A stretch of DNA of 64,000 nt from an uncultured Bacteroidales bacterium. Its GTDB lineage: Bacteria; Bacteroidota; Bacteroidia; Bacteroidales; Paludibacteraceae. The translations under genes and the position numbers were made by a program. The notes beneath the pieces are model-generated. The model was not told the DNA's origin, ran no database searches, and saw only the letters and a program-made list of their open reading frames with translations. How positions within the stretch are numbered: the first letter of the stretch is position 1; each line of letters opens with the position of its first letter. The stretch is taken from positions 62,001 through 126,000 of the forward strand of contig CACWNR010000002.1 of assembly GCA_902762355.1 (NCBI GenBank), read 5' to 3'. Positions 29,769 to 36,979 of the stretch are shown one piece after another.

Positions 29769-30043
29769 TTCGGACGCCGCCTTCCTTCGGAATTCCCCCG
29801 AAATTACGTTCGCGTCCTGCGGTACATATACCTCATAACGAGCTCTTTTTTCTGCATATTACTCCTTCCGTCGTGTATGATTATAGACAGCCTTCGCGTC
29901 AGCGGGATAGCATGTACTCTCTCGGGGGCCTGTTTTGACGAAGGGGTACGTCAAAACTCGTAGGCAGGGGGCCGGTACCCCGAAGAGTAGCATGCGCTAT
30001 CCGCATGTTCTAAGGCTGTCTATAATCGCGGTGTAGACACCGC
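29769..30043 (+). other. Composite hairpin element, copy 1 (possible structured RNA or mobile element)
   Basis: Fills most of the 506-bp gap between gldJ and folP. Left part: CGGACGCCGCC (29771-29781) and the core ATTCCCCCGAAA-T-TACGTTCGC (29792-29813). Right part: a long hairpin whose outer 15-bp stem (29879-29893 with 30013-30027) is perfect, with nested inner pairings (GCGGGATAG/CTATCCGC, then TCGGGG/CCCCGA, then TTTTGACG/CGTCAAAA). It is followed without a gap by a second hairpin, GCGGTG/CACCGC (30028-30043). Copy 2 lies at 41860-42200 on the other strand with the same order of parts. No long open frame. Nature unknown: structured RNA and hairpin mobile element are both possible. Confidence 0.6.
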
Positions 30044-30067
30044 CTTGCAAAAAAAAGTGCTCAAAAC

Positions 30068-30098
30068 TTGCATATGTGCAATTTTTGTAGTAACTTTG
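30068..30098 (+). promoter_or_regulatory. Promoter for folP-cdaA
   Basis: TTG (30068-30070), 20 nt, TAACTTTG (30091-30098); leader about 20 nt to ATG 30125. Confidence 0.78.
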
Positions 30099-30124
30099 CA
30101 CCGAAAATTTAACATTCTTGCCGA

Positions 30125-30865
30125 ATGAATGTGCAAATTATGGCGATTGGCAACGTGACGCCGGACAGTTTTTATGCCGCGTCCCGACTGGCGGATACCG
30201 ATAAGGTAGTCGCTTGGGCGAGACAGGCGCTGGCGGATGGAGCAGACATCCTCGATATCGGCGGATGCTCGACCCGTCCGGGCAGTACACCTGCCTCCGA
30301 AGCAGAAGAATGGGCACGGCTCGAACCGGCGTTGGCGGCCATCCGGCAGCACTTCCCCGATACGCCCCTTTCGCTCGATACCTTCCGTCCGGAGATTGCT
30401 CGCCGTGCGCTGGAGCAGTTCGGCCCGATGACGATCAACGACATTTCCGGCGGATGCGAAGCGATGTATGAGGTGGTGCGCGCGTTCAAGGTACCGTATA
30501 TTTGGACTCTCCGCGGCGATCTGGATTTGCCCAAAAAGATGCCGCATGTATGCAATATCGAAGGGCTGATCCTCGATCCGGGATTCGGCTTCATCGGCAG
30601 TACGGAAGCGGATTATGAGTGCATGCGGAAGATGGACTGCCTTCGCGCCTATAACAAGCCCATCCTCGTGGGCGTGAGCCGCAAATCGATTGTATGGCGA
30701 CCACTCGGGTTGACGCCGGAGACCTGTTTGAGCGCCACCCAAGCGCTGCAGTTATACGCCATCGAGCACGGTGCAACAATTATTCGCACACATGATATCA
30801 AAGAAACTAAACAAACAATAGCGATATGCAATTATTGGCTTTTAACTTCGGATTCAAAGATGTGA
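30125..30865 (+). CDS. folP: Dihydropteroate synthase
   Basis: Condenses 6-hydroxymethyl-dihydropterin pyrophosphate with p-aminobenzoate in folate synthesis; target of sulfonamides. Catalytic landmarks are in order: NVTPDSF (residue about 10), DIGGCSTRPG, SLDTFRPEIA, NDISGG, LDPGFGF, GVSRKS and RTHDI. It is short (246 residues against a usual 270-290): after NDISGG the family's MHMRGTP segment is replaced by YIWTLRGDLDLPKK and the stretch before LDPGFGF is contracted by roughly 30 residues. All pterin, phosphate and metal-contact motifs remain, so activity is likely but the loop region is atypical. The last 40 bp overlap the start of cdaA, an arrangement I know from other Bacteroidota. ATG 30125 follows the promoter by about 20 nt. 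Confidence 0.92.
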   Translation: MNVQIMAIGNVTPDSFYAASRLADTDKVVAWARQALADGADILDIGGCSTRPGSTPASEAEEWARLEPALAAIRQHFPDTPLSLDTFRPEIARRALEQFGPMTINDISGGCEAMYEVVRAFKVPYIWTLRGDLDLPKKMPHVCNIEGLILDPGFGFIGSTEADYECMRKMDCLRAYNKPILVGVSRKSIVWRPLGLTPETCLSATQALQLYAIEHGATIIRTHDIKETKQTIAICNYWLLTSDSKM

Positions 30866-31608
30866 TCGATATCCTGCTGGTAGCGGTCATCTTGTTCTAT
30901 ACCTACCGCTTGCTTCGCAAGACGGGTGCGTCCAACCTCTTCTGGGGTATCTTGGCATTTATCATCGTATGGTTCCTCGTGCGGTTTGTGTTCCAACTGG
31001 ATCTGACCGGTGCGCTCTTCGACCAGATCATGTCCGTCGGTGCGATTGCGCTGATTGTTATCTTCCAGGAAGAGATCCGTATGTTCTTCTACCGCGTCGG
31101 TTCGCGTTTCTCGTCGTGGAAGATCTTCCGTCCGCGCGTATCCGATGAAGACCCGCGTGCCCGCCAGCAGATTCTGGAGATTACGCAGGCCTGCCGTCAT
31201 ATGGCGTCCACCAAGACCGGTGCACTCATCGTGCTGGCCGGAGCAGGTAGCCTCAAGGAGATCGTGGATACGGGCGAGCGCCTGGACGCGCAGGTGTCCG
31301 CGCGTCTAATAGAGAATATATTCTTTAAGAACACACCATTACATGATGGTGCACTCGTTATACGTGACGGCAAGATGTTAGCCGCAGCCTGTATCCTGCC
31401 GGTTTCGAAAAACCAGGATATCCCCCTGCATTATGGTTTGCGTCACCGCGCAGCACTGGGCTTAACAGAAAAATCCGACGCCACATGTATTGTAGTATCG
31501 GAAGAGACAGGCCATATATCCGTGGCCGAAGACGGTCAGATTCGGGAAGTGAAAGAAGACGATTTATTCCTCGTACTTCATTCCTCCGCCACGACCGCTG
31601 CGAACTGA
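30826..31608 (+). CDS. cdaA: Diadenylate cyclase CdaA
   Basis: 260 residues, normal for CdaA. It makes cyclic di-AMP from two ATP at the inner membrane. Three hydrophobic segments occupy residues about 14-90 (DILLVAVILFYTY, FWGILAFIIVWFLV, SVGAIALIVIF), followed by FQEEIR and the DAC domain with its two signature motifs, LHDGALVI (DGA) and GLRHRAALG (RHR), then VVSEETG. It starts inside the last codons of folP, implying translational coupling. At the 3' end its last 45 bp overlap, on the opposite strand, the last 45 bp of the barrel gene 31564-32559, so the two transcripts are convergent and complementary at their coding ends. No partner regulator (CdaR) is seen nearby. Confidence 0.95.
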   Translation: MQLLAFNFGFKDVIDILLVAVILFYTYRLLRKTGASNLFWGILAFIIVWFLVRFVFQLDLTGALFDQIMSVGAIALIVIFQEEIRMFFYRVGSRFSSWKIFRPRVSDEDPRARQQILEITQACRHMASTKTGALIVLAGAGSLKEIVDTGERLDAQVSARLIENIFFKNTPLHDGALVIRDGKMLAAACILPVSKNQDIPLHYGLRHRAALGLTEKSDATCIVVSEETGHISVAEDGQIREVKEDDLFLVLHSSATTAAN

Positions 31609-32559
31609 GCTACGATATGCATCGCGACAGATCACGCACTTGCCGGGTTCCGGCAACTGGAACAGCACGGTAAACTTAAGACCTACCACCAGATTTTTCA
31701 CCGCAGCGGCAAAACCGGAGGTGGACATCAAATCATTCATCTCCAGGCCCTCCACCATCGTGGTCGTCTTGTAGGCTTCCTCGGCGTTATAATGATCCGG
31801 CGCAGTGAAGAAACTCAGACCGCGATCCTTATGGATATCCAGCAAACCGTAATCTACAAAGCCCGCTAAACGATATTCGATCTTACGTTTCGGTACGTCG
31901 TAGCCTACAGCATCCGTCACCAAACCGAAGCGACCACCAACCTCCAGGCTCACGTCCACATTGAGGTTCAGCGAAGCATCCGCTTTCTTCTTGATCGGCA
32001 GATCATTAAAGAACTGATACTCCGGCATGTTATAGTGGGGATCGAATTGTACGTAGTCTCCGTACGTAGTGACATTGGCTTTAGTATGCGCCTTCGTCAG
32101 CAAATTGGCCGTCACCTTGGCACCCGCCAGCATGTAGAATTTCTTATGCTGCACACCAATCATCAGCGGCACTTGCACCGCCAGGTTGGTATATTGATCT
32201 TTACGATCCTTGATCTCATAGACATAGTAGAACTCATCACCATCCAAATCGTGCTGGATTTTTTCGATAGGCATTTTCGCGCTGCTGCTTTGGTTGAACG
32301 ACGTCCATCCGCCGTGAACACCTACTCCGACATCGAGAAGAAAACGCGTCTGACTGTAGGTAGGACCGGCCTGCATCTCATACAAAAATCCCAAACCTCC
32401 GGCTACACCGAAACTTGCGCTGTACTTACTCTGCGAGGGTAACAAACTCCAGTCGCCTACATTGGCATAAGCACCCACATAACTATTCACCTTCGCATTC
32501 GCCATGCTGCTAATGAGCAACGCGAATAGCAAAACCCAATATGATTGATGTTTTTTCAC
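31564..32559 (-). CDS. Outer-membrane beta-barrel protein (331 aa)
   Basis: Starts at GTG 32559, which gives a proper signal peptide (KKHQSYW, hydrophobic core, cleavage after SSMANA near residue 21); a longer reading would run through the promoter. The mature part is strand-rich (SFGVAGGLGFLYEM, LLDVGVGVHGGW, VQVPLMIGVQ, KFYMLAGAKV), as in small barrels. Residues about 170-200 (YVQFDPHYNMPEYQFF) match segments in the left-edge barrel and the OmpA-family protein at 55917-57350, so the three appear homologous. There is no OmpA domain here; the tail holds CVIC and a basic stretch. Its 3' end overlaps cdaA by 45 bp. Its promoter (32635-32665) faces that of metG. Function unknown. Confidence 0.85.
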   Translation of the reverse strand: MKKHQSYWVLLFALLISSMANAKVNSYVGAYANVGDWSLLPSQSKYSASFGVAGGLGFLYEMQAGPTYSQTRFLLDVGVGVHGGWTSFNQSSSAKMPIEKIQHDLDGDEFYYVYEIKDRKDQYTNLAVQVPLMIGVQHKKFYMLAGAKVTANLLTKAHTKANVTTYGDYVQFDPHYNMPEYQFFNDLPIKKKADASLNLNVDVSLEVGGRFGLVTDAVGYDVPKRKIEYRLAGFVDYGLLDIHKDRGLSFFTAPDHYNAEEAYKTTTMVEGLEMNDLMSTSGFAAAVKNLVVGLKFTVLFQLPEPGKCVICRDAYRSSVRSGRGGGMKYEE

Positions 32560-32566
32560 GATTTTC

Positions 32567-32597
32567 TTGCGTATTCGGATTTTTTGTAGTACCTTTG
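32567..32597 (+). promoter_or_regulatory. Promoter for metG
   Basis: TTG (32567-32569), 20 nt, TACCTTTG (32590-32597). Predicted start near 32603, giving a leader of about 110 nt that runs through the opposing promoter. Confidence 0.72.
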
Positions 32598-32634
32598 CAG
32601 CCGATTTCGGCGGCGAGTATCCAAAATGCGGTCG

Positions 32635-32665
32635 CAAAAGTACAACTTTTTTTTGATATACGCAA
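32635..32665 (-). promoter_or_regulatory. Promoter for the barrel gene 31564-32559, facing the metG promoter
   Basis: Minus-strand TTG (32663-32665), 20 nt, TACTTTTG (32635-32642). Predicted start near 32629, so transcription passes over the metG promoter. Confidence 0.72.
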
Positions 32666-32712
32666 GAAAAATCACTGATTTTTTTACATTTAGTATAAAA
32701 AATACACAAAAT

Positions 32713-34788
32713 ATGGCATTTAATCGCACTTTAATCACAGCAGCACTCCCCTATGCGAACGGTCCGGTGCATATCGGTCACCTCGCCGGAGTGTATGTTC
32801 CCGCGGACATCTATGCCCGCTATCTGCGCCTCAAAGGCAAAGAGGTTATGTTTGTCTGCGGTTCGGACGAACACGGTGTACCCGTTACCATCCGTGCCCG
32901 CAAAGAGGGGATCACAACCCAGGAGGTAGTTGATCGCTATCATTCGCTGATCAAGCGTTCGTTTGAGGATTTCGGCGTATCGTTCGATATCTATTCGCGT
33001 ACGACCTCGGACATCCATCACCGATTCGCGGCAGATTATTTCCGCAAGATGTATGACGCCGGTCAGTTCGTAGAGGAGACCTCCGAACAGTTCTACGACC
33101 CGCAGACCGGTCACTTCCTGACCGACCGTAATATCCGCGGCGAGTGTCCGCGTTGTCATTCGCTCGGCGCCTACGGTGACCAGTGCGAGAAATGCGGTGC
33201 CACCCTCTCCCCGGACGAACTGATCAATCCGTATAATGCCGAGACCGGTAATGCGCTGGCCAAGAAAGAGACCAAGCACTGGTATCTGCCGCTGGATAAG
33301 TATCAGGCATGGCTCGAGGACTGGATTCTCAACAACCATAAGGAATGGCGCTCGAACGTCTATGGTCAGTGTAAGAGTTGGCTCGACAGCGGACTCAAAC
33401 CGCGTGCCGTGACCCGTGACCTCGAGTGGGGTATCCCCGTGCCGGTAGAGGGCGCAGAAGGAAAGGTGCTCTACGTATGGTTTGATGCGCCGATCGGCTA
33501 TATATCCAATACGATTGAGCTCTGCGAGAAAGAGCCGGCCAAATACGGCGATTGGCAGAAATGGTGGAAGCAGGAAGATACAAGAATGATCCATTTCATC
33601 GGAAAAGATAACATTGTTTTCCACTGCATCGTCTTCCCCGCTATGCTCAAAGCGCAGGGATATAACCTGCCGGATAATGTACCGTCGAACGAGTTCCTCA
33701 ACCTCGAGGGCGATAAGATCTCCACGAGTCGTAACTGGGCGGTGTGGTTGAACGAGTACCTCGATGATTTCCCGGGGAAGCAAGACGTGCTGCGCTATGT
33801 GCTGACCGCCAATGCACCGGAGACCAAAGATAATGACTTCACTTGGGCAGACTTCCAAGCGCGTAATAATAATGAGTTAGTAGCTATCTACGGTAACTTC
33901 GTTAACCGCGCACTCGTGCTCACAAACAAGTATTTCGAGGGCAAAGTACCGGCTTGCGGTGAACTGACCGAGTATGATAAGCAGACGATTGAGGAGTTCA
34001 AGAACGTCAAGGCTACGCTGGAGCAGCTGCTGGAGAACTTCCGTTTCCGCGATGCACAGAAAGAGGCAATGAACCTTGCCCGCATCGGTAATAAGTACCT
34101 CGCCGATACCGAGCCTTGGAAACTCGCCAAGACCGATATGGAGCGTACGGCTACCGTGCTGCATCTGGCACTGCAGATTGCCGCTAATCTGGCGATTGCT
34201 TTTGAGCCATTCCTGCCGTTTTCATCGGAGAAATTACGCGCGATGTTGCAACTCGACAAAACCTTCGGTTGGGAAGATCTCGGACGTATCGACATGCTTC
34301 AAGAGGGTCAGGCACTCGGCGAGGTATCGCTGTTGTTCGAGAAGATCGAGGATGCCGCTATTCAGGGTCAGTTAGACCGTCTGGAGCGCATCAAGAAAGA
34401 GAACGAAGAGGCAGCCAAAGCCGAAGCGCTCAAGAACTGGCGTCCGGAACCGATCAAAGAGGCCACTACTATCGATGAATTCGACAAGAATGACATCCGC
34501 GTGGCTACCGTGCTCGAGTGCACGAACGTCAAGAAGAGTGATCGTCTGCTGCAGTTCAAACTGGACGATGGTATGGGTGGACGTACGATCCTGAGCGGTA
34601 TCGCGCAGAGCTACCCCGATCCGTCGGTGCTCGTTGGCAAACAAGTGCTGTTTATCGCCAACTTCCCGCCGCGTAAGATGATGGGTATCGAAAGTCAGGG
34701 CATGATCCTCTCGGCTGTCGATGCAGACGGCAAACTGGTAGTCACCACCGTCTCTGCACCGGTCCACAACGGCGTCAAAGTGGGGTGA
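32713..34788 (+). CDS. metG: Methionyl-tRNA synthetase
   Basis: 691 residues. Charges tRNA-Met in the cytoplasm. The class I signature is [11 protein letters not shown] near the start; the KMSKS-type loop reads [10 protein letters not shown] zinc knuckle (CPRC...CEKC) sits at about residues 144-162. The C-terminal 110 residues are an EMAP/Trbp111-type tRNA-binding and dimerisation domain ([29 protein letters not shown]). ATG 32713 is chosen because it gives the canonical [17 protein letters not shown] start; 29 in-frame codons upstream lie in the leader and show no conservation. Promoter at 32567-32597, terminator at 34823-34852, with an elongator tRNA-Met gene immediately beyond on the other strand. 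Confidence 0.97.
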   Translation: MAFNRTLITAALPYANGPVHIGHLAGVYVPADIYARYLRLKGKEVMFVCGSDEHGVPVTIRARKEGITTQEVVDRYHSLIKRSFEDFGVSFDIYSRTTSDIHHRFAADYFRKMYDAGQFVEETSEQFYDPQTGHFLTDRNIRGECPRCHSLGAYGDQCEKCGATLSPDELINPYNAETGNALAKKETKHWYLPLDKYQAWLEDWILNNHKEWRSNVYGQCKSWLDSGLKPRAVTRDLEWGIPVPVEGAEGKVLYVWFDAPIGYISNTIELCEKEPAKYGDWQKWWKQEDTRMIHFIGKDNIVFHCIVFPAMLKAQGYNLPDNVPSNEFLNLEGDKISTSRNWAVWLNEYLDDFPGKQDVLRYVLTANAPETKDNDFTWADFQARNNNELVAIYGNFVNRALVLTNKYFEGKVPACGELTEYDKQTIEEFKNVKATLEQLLENFRFRDAQKEAMNLARIGNKYLADTEPWKLAKTDMERTATVLHLALQIAANLAIAFEPFLPFSSEKLRAMLQLDKTFGWEDLGRIDMLQEGQALGEVSLLFEKIEDAAIQGQLDRLERIKKENEEAAKAEALKNWRPEPIKEATTIDEFDKNDIRVATVLECTNVKKSDRLLQFKLDDGMGGRTILSGIAQSYPDPSVLVGKQVLFIANFPPRKMMGIESQGMILSAVDADGKLVVTTVSAPVHNGVKVG

Positions 34789-34792
34789 TAAA

Positions 34793-34822
34793 GGTTATAG
34801 GCTACAGGTTATAGGTTAAAGG
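34793..34822. repeat. Short degenerate tandem repeat (GGTTATAG-like)
   Basis: Three imperfect copies of an AGGTTATAGG-type unit between the metG stop and its terminator. Same general class as 38291-38325 and 42243-42274, different sequence. Confidence 0.55.
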
Positions 34823-34852
34823 AAAAAAGACGCCCGGAAGGACGTCTTTTTT
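34823..34852 (+). terminator. Terminator between metG and tRNA-Met, possibly bidirectional
   Basis: GACG/CGTC stem extended past one mismatch, flanked by A6 and T6. It can stop metG on the plus strand and the tRNA transcript on the minus strand. Confidence 0.75.
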
Positions 34853-34853
34853 G

Positions 34854-34927
34854 TAGCGGGACCCAGGATTGAACTGGGGACCTCATGATTATGAATCATG
34901 CGCTCTAACCAGCTGAGCTATCCCGCC
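34854..34927 (-). tRNA. tRNA-Met (CAT), elongator type
   Basis: 74-nt cloverleaf on the minus strand: acceptor GGCGGGA paired with TCCCGCT (first pair G-T), D arm GCTC/GAGC, anticodon stem CATGA/TCATG with anticodon CAT in loop TTCATAA, T arm CCCAG/CTGGG with loop TTCAATC. The 3' CCA is not encoded. A paired first acceptor position speaks against initiator tRNA. Own promoter at 34959-34989. Confidence 0.95.
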
Positions 34928-34958
34928 TCGCGAATGCCCTTTCGAGCAAAAGCGGGTG

Positions 34959-34989
34959 CAAAAGTACTGCTTTTTTTTGAATTGACCAA
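34959..34989 (-). promoter_or_regulatory. Promoter for tRNA-Met
   Basis: Minus-strand TTG (34987-34989), 20 nt, TACTTTTG (34959-34966), about 25 bp upstream of the mature tRNA end. Confidence 0.75.
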
Positions 34990-35032
34990 ATTTTTTTGCA
35001 TTTTTTTTGCTTTTTTGGCCAAATTACGTCGT

Positions 35033-36025
35033 TTATAGCTTGGACAACAGTGCTTTTTTCAGTGATTCGGGGGCAAAAGAGGCCTCGATGCTATAGCGCA
35101 CGATCCGGCGGATCTCCTCGTCCGTGAGGGCGAAGGTATCGATCATATGTTGCCATTCCTCGTGCAGGGTCGTGTTGCTCACCGTCATGTTATCCGTATT
35201 GAGACACACGCGTACGCCGGCATCCAGCAATTTCCGCAAGGGGTATTGATCATAACTCGGGTAGATAGCGGTATGCAGATTGCTGGTCGGGCATAGTTCG
35301 AGCGTGATCGCATGCTCTTTGAGTAGCTCTATCACCTCCGGATCCTCCAGCGAACGTACGCCGTGACCTATACGGGACGCACCGGCTTCTATGGCCTCGC
35401 GTACGCTCTCCGGTCCTGCTGCTTCACCGGCATGGACGATCAACGGGATGTCTGCCTGACGCACCATGGCGAACTCCTCCCGGAACAAGTGGGTCGGATA
35501 GAGGGCTTCCGCACCCGCCAGATCCACCGCCACGACGCCTTTGCCTATGAACTGACGCGCCACTTCGATCGTTTCTCTGTTCTCAGCCCGGTTATCATCG
35601 CCGCGCATCATACTCAGGATCAGTCCGCAAGGAAGCGGTGCATCGGCGATGGCACGCAAGACGATCTCCACCGCCTGATGCTGCGTCAAACCGTCCGCAC
35701 AGGATTTCTGCGGCGCAAAACGGATCTCTGCATATTGAAGTCCCTGGTTATACAATTCCTCCAGCAACTCATACGTACACAGGTACAGCGCTTCGCGGAT
35801 ATGCAGCAGGGAACACGGTAACTGAAAACGCTCCAGATACTCATTCAGACTGCAGCAGTCCGAGTGAACGGACATAATCTGCTTGAGTTCGTCATCCGAA
35901 TAGGCGAACGGAATACCCTGCATACCTGCCAGTTTGCGGGTGGTTTTGAGCGAGAGGGAACCGTCCAGATGTAAATGCAAATCTATCCACGCGGGATAGG
36001 AAGAGGTGTTTTTCATATCGTTCAT
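35033..36025 (-). CDS. add: Adenosine deaminase
   Basis: 330 residues, the usual length. Deaminates adenosine or deoxyadenosine to inosine in purine salvage. Amidohydrolase metal and catalytic motifs are all present: DLHLHLDGS (residue about 15), IVHAGEAAGP, GHGVRSL, ELCPTSN and CLNTDNMTVS. The start is ATG 36025, 6 bp after the stop of the kinase gene upstream; ATG 36016 is equally possible. It is the last gene of a tightly packed leftward set (tdk, priA, kinase, add) transcribed from the tdk promoter at 39600-39630. Its neighbours tdk and the kinase also act on nucleosides, consistent with a salvage role. Confidence 0.95.
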   Translation of the reverse strand: MNDMKNTSSYPAWIDLHLHLDGSLSLKTTRKLAGMQGIPFAYSDDELKQIMSVHSDCCSLNEYLERFQLPCSLLHIREALYLCTYELLEELYNQGLQYAEIRFAPQKSCADGLTQHQAVEIVLRAIADAPLPCGLILSMMRGDDNRAENRETIEVARQFIGKGVVAVDLAGAEALYPTHLFREEFAMVRQADIPLIVHAGEAAGPESVREAIEAGASRIGHGVRSLEDPEVIELLKEHAITLELCPTSNLHTAIYPSYDQYPLRKLLDAGVRVCLNTDNMTVSNTTLHEEWQHMIDTFALTDEEIRRIVRYSIEASFAPESLKKALLSKL

Positions 36026-36031
36026 TATTTA

Positions 36032-36979
36032 TTATCCTACATTAAATTGACTTCCGCCGATGAATTCACGCAAAATGGAGGTTCGGGGGATATACGATGC
36101 TTCGAGGCCCTCGAAGAAACTCAGATAAAAGAGCAGTTGTTTAGCTACTTCGTATTCTTTGGAAGCAGCGGGCACGGTCTGCAAGGCCGTCTCTACAGCG
36201 TAGCGGATAGCCGGCAGTTCATACACCATCGAGGTGTCAAACCGGGCATCGGCCTCTTTGCGGAAGGGTTCTATCCATTTCTTCTCTCCGGCACGTACAG
36301 AAGGCCAATTGGCGATGGTCTGCAGCGGACTCTTTCCGCGCGTACGCAGGTCACGACTCATACGACGCAGCAGACGATGCACGTGGGTCGGTACCCATTT
36401 ATGTCCGTCCAAGGTCACCGGACTCATCGGGGCGGCAAAGATCTTATACTTACATGCCGGATCGATATGCGCTGTCAGCAGGGGATTGAGCGCATGTATA
36501 CCCTCGATCACCAGAATCGAATCGGGTTCCAGTTGGAGCGTATCACCCAAATACTCGCGCCGTTCTTCGGTAAAATTGAAGGTCGGCAGGGCAATCTCTT
36601 TGCCTGCAATGAGCGCATTGAGATCCTCCTCGAGTTGCTTGATATCGAGTGCATAAATCGACTCGTCATCGCGTTTGCCATGTTCGTCCAGCGGAATCAT
36701 ATCGCCGTTCAAATACCAGTTATCGAGCGACAGCGCCACGGGTTGTTTGCCTTGTGCCAGCAACTCCAGACACAGCCTATGGCTTGTGGTGGTCTTTCCA
36801 CTCGAACTCGGTCCGGCAATCAACACCACGCGCACACTCGGGCGACGGCATATATCTTTCGCGATACGCGTAAGCTGGCGCGCATGATACCGCTCTCCCA
36901 TCGCCACCAGTTCGGGGGCATGATGGGACTCAATCATCTCATTGATGTACGCCACACGGCGTTTTTCTCTCTCAATCAT
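36032..36979 (-). CDS. Uridine kinase-like nucleoside kinase (PRK/URK family)
   Basis: 315 residues. P-loop GPSSSGKTT at about residues 55-63, then LSLDNWYLNGD (substrate-binding D), the LPTFNF..ERREY segment and VIEGIHALNP (Walker B-like). These fit the phosphoribulokinase/uridine kinase family. Many Bacteroidota homologues I recall are about 550 residues with an N-terminal TGS/threonyl-tRNA-synthetase-like part; this protein has only a 45-residue helical lead before the P-loop, so it is a kinase-only form. Its ATG overlaps the priA stop as ATGA (4 bp), and add follows 6 bp later. The precise nucleoside is unproven; uridine/cytidine is the family default. Confidence 0.85.
   Translation of the reverse strand: MIEREKRRVAYINEMIESHHAPELVAMGERYHARQLTRIAKDICRRPSVRVVLIAGPSSSGKTTTSHRLCLELLAQGKQPVALSLDNWYLNGDMIPLDEHGKRDDESIYALDIKQLEEDLNALIAGKEIALPTFNFTEERREYLGDTLQLEPDSILVIEGIHALNPLLTAHIDPACKYKIFAAPMSPVTLDGHKWVPTHVHRLLRRMSRDLRTRGKSPLQTIANWPSVRAGEKKWIEPFRKEADARFDTSMVYELPAIRYAVETALQTVPAASKEYEVAKQLLFYLSFFEGLEASYIPRTSILREFIGGSQFNVG

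Noticed and set aside
29769-30043. Identification of the hairpin element as tmRNA, RNase P RNA, SRP RNA or 6S RNA
   Set aside because: It lacks the tag reading frame and tRNA-like ends of tmRNA, the conserved RNase P cores and the SRP GGAA-type apex. Two divergent copies in one window also argue against a single-copy housekeeping RNA; 6S cannot be fully excluded by eye.
33703-33735. metG KMSKS loop reads KISTS, possible loss of function
   Set aside because: The loop tolerates such changes in many methionyl-tRNA synthetases, and the rest of the protein is intact.
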